A stretch of DNA of 64,000 nt from Candidatus Latescibacterota bacterium (GTDB lineage: Bacteria; JAAXHH01), in assembly GCA_022822725.1 (NCBI GenBank), contig JAJEAN010000007.1, positions 73,435-137,434 of the forward strand. The letters run 5' to 3'. Made by a program: the position numbers and the translations under genes. Positions 60,994-64,000 of the stretch are shown here, in pieces. The notes beneath the pieces were generated by a model that saw only the letters and a list, made by a program, of their open reading frames with translations, made no database searches and was not told the origin of the DNA. Each line of letters begins with the position of its first letter. The stretch's first letter is position 1.

Positions 60994-62616
60994 TTGAGAG
61001 GACGCTTGCCCTCCCGGTCCAGACCAAACATCCTGTGGATTTCCTTCGAGGACACCGGCCCTTACTACGGCTGCTACGGTGACCCGGTGGCCCGTACGCC
61101 GAACGTGGACCGATTCGCGTCCCAGGGATGCCGGTGGACGAATTGCTTCTCCACGTCCGGCGTATGCGCCCCGGCCCGATCGGCGATCATCACCGGGATG
61201 TACGCCATCTCCATTGGCACGCACCATATGCGGACCACCCACACGCACCCCGTGGCCCCGGAGATGCCCACCCCCTATTCCGCGGTTACGCCCCACTACG
61301 TCAAGTGCTTCTCCGAATACCTGCGGGCGGCGGGCTACTACTGCACGAACAACTTCAAGACCGACTATCAGTTCGAATCGCCGCTGACGGCCTGGGACGA
61401 CCTGGGAAAGGACGCCCACTGGCGCAATCGGCCCGACCCGGAACAACCCTTCTTCGCAGTCTTCAATCTCATGCGCAGCCACGAGAGCGGGATGTGGCCG
61501 GAGAAGTGCCCGTCACCTGAATTCGATCCCGGCGACATCGAGCCGCCACCCCACCTTCCCGACACACCGGTGGTGCGGGAAGCCCTTGCCCGTATGTACA
61601 CCCATATCGCCCACAACGACCGGGAGTTCGGTACCTTGCTGGATCAACTGGAAGCAGACGGGCTCGCCGGCCAGACCTACGTCTTCAACTGGAGCGACCA
61701 CGGACCCCTCCCCCGGGGCAAGCGCTGGCCCTACGACGCGGGAATCCACATACCGCTCATCGCGCGGGGACCCGGCCTGGAAGCAGGGCGGGTCAGCGAA
61801 GACCTCGTCAGCACGGTCGACCTCGGCTCCACGATGCTGTCCCTGGCGGGCGTGGAAATCCCAAGTCACATCCAGGGACGGGCGTTTCTGGGAGAGCAGG
61901 CCCAGCCGCCGCGCGAATACGTTTTCGCAAGCCGCGACCGCCACGACGAGTCCTACGACATGGTCCGGGCCGTTCGGGACGGGCGGTTCAAGTATATCCG
62001 CAACTACCGGCCGGACCTGGCCTACCTTTCCTGGATACCCTATCGAAACCGCCATCCGATCATGCAGGAAATCTGGCGGCTGCACCTGGAAGACGGCTTG
62101 GACGAGGCGCAGTCGGCCCTGTTCCGGTACCCGAGACCCGTTGAGGAGTTCTACGACACGGTGGTAGACCCGCATGAATTAAACAATCTGGCCGGAGAAC
62201 CGCGTTTCCAGGGTGACCAGGATCGGATGCGCAATGCGCTGGACACCTGGCTCGAGGAAGTGGGTGACCTGGGCCGGATTCCTGAAAGCGAGATGGTCGG
62301 AAACTGGTATCCGGAAGGCCGCCAGCCCGAGACTGCTCCCGTGGTCTTCGTGCCCATAGGCCCGGATAGTCCCGGGATCGAACCGGCCACGGAGGACTGC
62401 TTGTTTGAAGGCCCCTTGCTGATACAGCTTCACTGCGCCACGCAGGGCGCGTCCATCGCTTACACGCTCCAGGCGGGGGACAATCCCCACTGGCGGTTGT
62501 ACACCGAGCCGCTGCGCCTTGATGCCGGCGAGTACCGGATAAGGGCACGGGCGATACGCATCGGGTACCGTGAAAGCCCCGAGGTCCGAAGGAGATTCGT
62601 GGTTCGGGAAGCGTGA
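60994..62616 (+). CDS. Sulfatase with C-terminal chitobiase-like domain
   Basis: Type I sulfatase of the heparan-N-sulfatase-like branch, 540 residues, formylglycine site CAPAR (Cys58), metal-site ISFEDTGPYYG and WSDHGPLPRGK. The last 90 residues (from about 445) form a chitobiase/beta-hexosaminidase C-terminal-like beta domain (IQLHCATQGASIAYTL, EYRIRARAIRIGY), uncommon in sulfatases and perhaps carbohydrate binding. No signal peptide. Start is TTG 60994, or possibly TTG 61006, four codons later, with AGAGGAC upstream. Confidence 0.88.
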   Translation: MRGRLPSRSRPNILWISFEDTGPYYGCYGDPVARTPNVDRFASQGCRWTNCFSTSGVCAPARSAIITGMYAISIGTHHMRTTHTHPVAPEMPTPYSAVTPHYVKCFSEYLRAAGYYCTNNFKTDYQFESPLTAWDDLGKDAHWRNRPDPEQPFFAVFNLMRSHESGMWPEKCPSPEFDPGDIEPPPHLPDTPVVREALARMYTHIAHNDREFGTLLDQLEADGLAGQTYVFNWSDHGPLPRGKRWPYDAGIHIPLIARGPGLEAGRVSEDLVSTVDLGSTMLSLAGVEIPSHIQGRAFLGEQAQPPREYVFASRDRHDESYDMVRAVRDGRFKYIRNYRPDLAYLSWIPYRNRHPIMQEIWRLHLEDGLDEAQSALFRYPRPVEEFYDTVVDPHELNNLAGEPRFQGDQDRMRNALDTWLEEVGDLGRIPESEMVGNWYPEGRQPETAPVVFVPIGPDSPGIEPATEDCLFEGPLLIQLHCATQGASIAYTLQAGDNPHWRLYTEPLRLDAGEYRIRARAIRIGYRESPEVRRRFVVREA

Positions 62617-62621
62617 CCGGC

Positions 62622-62754
62622 GCGTCAGCAAACCAGGCCCCGGCGTGTCGGCGAACCAGGACCCCGCGGCATCGGCGAACCAGGCCCGGGCGTGGCCGTA
62701 GCAAACCAGGGGCCCCGGCGTGGCCGCGAACCAGGACCCCGTGCATCGGCAGGG
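62622..62754. repeat. Degenerate 24-26-bp repeat, about five copies
   Basis: Variants of gcgaaccaggaccccgcgg repeat after the sulfatase stop codon. At 62757-62770 cctggtttgcaa is the inverse of the gcaaaccagg copies, so hairpins are possible. Confidence 0.85.
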
Positions 62755-62855
62755 GCGACCTGGTTTGCAAAGTGGTTGACCGTCGGGTTGTGAATCATTA
62801 AGGAATTACTGGTACGATACGTGATGTTCAGGCGATCCGAACACGGAGACCCGTC

Positions 62856-63707
62856 ATGGACCCTTCCTGTCTAGCCTATCGTCTGACGGATGAAGAGCGC
62901 AGACGCTTCGATGAAGAAGGTTATTTCATCGTGGAGAACGTCCTTCCGGGCGACATGGTCGAAGCACTGGACCGCATCGCGGACCGCATCGATGCGGAAT
63001 GCCGCCCGAACATGGGGGGCGGCCCTCACGACATCAAGAACCACTTCGACATCATCGGACGGGACGACCTGCTGCTGGAACTGCTCGATTGGCCGAAGAC
63101 CTTTCCCAAGGTCTGGGGCATTCTCGGGTGGCACATCCAGCTGTATCATTCGCATTTGATCGTCTCGCCTCCGTGGCCGGCGGATCAGAAGCCCAATAAA
63201 CGGCGCCTGGGCTGGCATCAGGACAGCGGCAGGCTCAATATCGACCTGGAGACCACGCCCCGGCCGCGGGTGTCGCTGAAAGTGGCCTTCTTCCTGAGCG
63301 ACTGCACGGCGACCGACCGGGGCAATTTCCATGCCATTCCGGGTAGCCACCGGAGCGACATGATCGAATTTCCCGAACGGGCCGAACTGGATCCGGCAGG
63401 GGCCGTTCCGATCCGGGCCGCGGCCGGCGACGCCGTGTTCTTCGATCGCCGCCTCTGGCACGCGTCCGGGATCAACTACTCCGACATCACCCGCAAGGTG
63501 TTGTTCTACGGCTACAGTTACCGCTGGCTACGTCCCCGGGACAACATGACGGTGGATCACTACATGGACCGCTGCGACCCCGTCCGCAGGCAGCTGCTGG
63601 GCGCCGGGCCATCGGGCGGCCATGGCTATACCTCGCCCTTGCCCGAAGACATACCGCTGCGCGAATGGATCGCCCACCATGCGGGCCGGGAGTACGTGGT
63701 AAACTGA
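62856..63707 (+). CDS. Phytanoyl-CoA dioxygenase (PhyH) family protein
   Basis: Fe(II)/2-oxoglutarate dioxygenase of 283 residues. Iron ligands His121, Asp123 (WHQDSG) and His202 (WHASG), NFHAIPGSH between them, and a likely 2-oxoglutarate Arg at SDITRK. Closer to large bacterial PhyH proteins than to the two others in this window. GGAG precedes the ATG. It follows the third sulfatase, and both may serve the same catabolic path; this is inference. Confidence 0.9.
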   Translation: MDPSCLAYRLTDEERRRFDEEGYFIVENVLPGDMVEALDRIADRIDAECRPNMGGGPHDIKNHFDIIGRDDLLLELLDWPKTFPKVWGILGWHIQLYHSHLIVSPPWPADQKPNKRRLGWHQDSGRLNIDLETTPRPRVSLKVAFFLSDCTATDRGNFHAIPGSHRSDMIEFPERAELDPAGAVPIRAAAGDAVFFDRRLWHASGINYSDITRKVLFYGYSYRWLRPRDNMTVDHYMDRCDPVRRQLLGAGPSGGHGYTSPLPEDIPLREWIAHHAGREYVVN

Positions 63708-63743
63708 TGCGGCCGAGTCAGACGCTTCGAGGTGAACAGTAAA

Positions 63744-64000
63744 TTGGCTGATTCATCAGAGAACCTGGCGGAACAACAGGCCCTGCTCGACCGTATCGCC
63801 GAAGCCGTGGTCGCGCGCGAGCTCACCGCGCCCGCGATCCTCTTCCTGGAATCCATGAAACCCCTCTCGTTTCTGGGCGGCCAGTTCATGGCTTTCCTGA
63901 GTCCCTTCATTCACATGGTGGTGGATGCGTCGGACTACGACCGGATCGCCGAGGCCATCGAGCGCCGGGAGAACGTGGAGTTCCTGATCCAGCGCATAGA
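63744..64000 (+). CDS. Partial small protein of unknown function
   Basis: Open to the end of the window, 85 codons visible. TTG 63744 is preceded by GAGGTGA at good spacing. The sequence contains ILFLESMKPLSFLGGQFMAF, HMVVDASDYDRIAEAIERR and ENVEFLIQRI. I recall similar small uncharacterised proteins with this pattern but no function. No signal peptide and no complete membrane helix. Confidence 0.65.
   Translation, partial: MADSSENLAEQQALLDRIAEAVVARELTAPAILFLESMKPLSFLGGQFMAFLSPFIHMVVDASDYDRIAEAIERRENVEFLIQRI

Noticed and set aside
8271-62754. CRISPR array(s) made of the short repeats
   Set aside because: Units are contiguous or nearly so, without regular unique spacers, differ from place to place, and no cas gene is present.

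Overview
The window is high-G+C bacterial chromosome, densely coded on both strands. It carries periplasmic SurA/PpiC foldases, several lipoproteins, a TlpA thioredoxin and SecD/SecF-like proteins, so a Gram-negative (diderm) cell is likely. The mix of housekeeping genes with many sulfatases, phytanoyl-CoA dioxygenase (PhyH) proteins, Gfo/Idh/MocA dehydrogenases, short-chain dehydrogenases and DUF6785-type membrane proteins resembles uncultured marine or host-associated lineages such as Candidatus Latescibacterota. That lineage guess is inference from gene content; no rRNA gene is present to test it. TTG and GTG starts are common and often have strong ribosome-binding sites.

Region 1 (1-19,450) is mostly housekeeping: PTS EIIA, a DUF4398 lipoprotein, purC-mfd-two PpiC/SurA foldases-S4 protein-methyltransferase-holB-metG-TatD-rsmA. 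It ends with four genes (14,888-19,450) encoding divergent relatives of polysaccharide deacetylase, PdxJ, SecD and SecF, each of which has lost the family's signature catalytic or proton-relay residues.

Region 2 (19,560-48,000) is an accessory catabolic region. It holds two of the window's three sulfatases, two sugar-type oxidoreductases, three SDRs, a sugar isomerase/epimerase, an enolase-superfamily enzyme, a DUF1611 protein, dienelactone hydrolase, two PhyH proteins, a cyclase-family hydrolase, two DUF6785 membrane proteins and an aldolase pseudogene. Interspersed are a three-gene complex II operon (sdhCAB, single membrane subunit, type F-like), hisD, hisI, a lipoprotein with an HNH nuclease domain, an HsdR-N single-domain protein and a DUF4143 ATPase. 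The minus-strand run sulfatase-isomerase-SDR-DUF6785 protein (37,087-32,037) looks like one catabolic operon and suggests that DUF6785 proteins are permeases.

Region 3 (48,000-64,000) mixes TlpA, an AhpD-like protein, uvrC, rpsT and pyrG with a PheC-like binding protein, a CRTAC1-RnfD-like pair, a Gfo/Idh dehydrogenase, a VOC protein, a YbdK-type ligase, a third sulfatase and a third PhyH protein. It ends in a truncated small gene.

The most unusual feature runs through all regions: about twenty short tandem or near-tandem repeats, each with its own sequence (units 9-38 bp). They lie between genes, often on or against a stop or start codon, or in frame inside linkers of housekeeping proteins (HolB, MetG, the deacetylase and RnfD relatives). 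No tRNA, rRNA, CRISPR array or insertion sequence was recognised.
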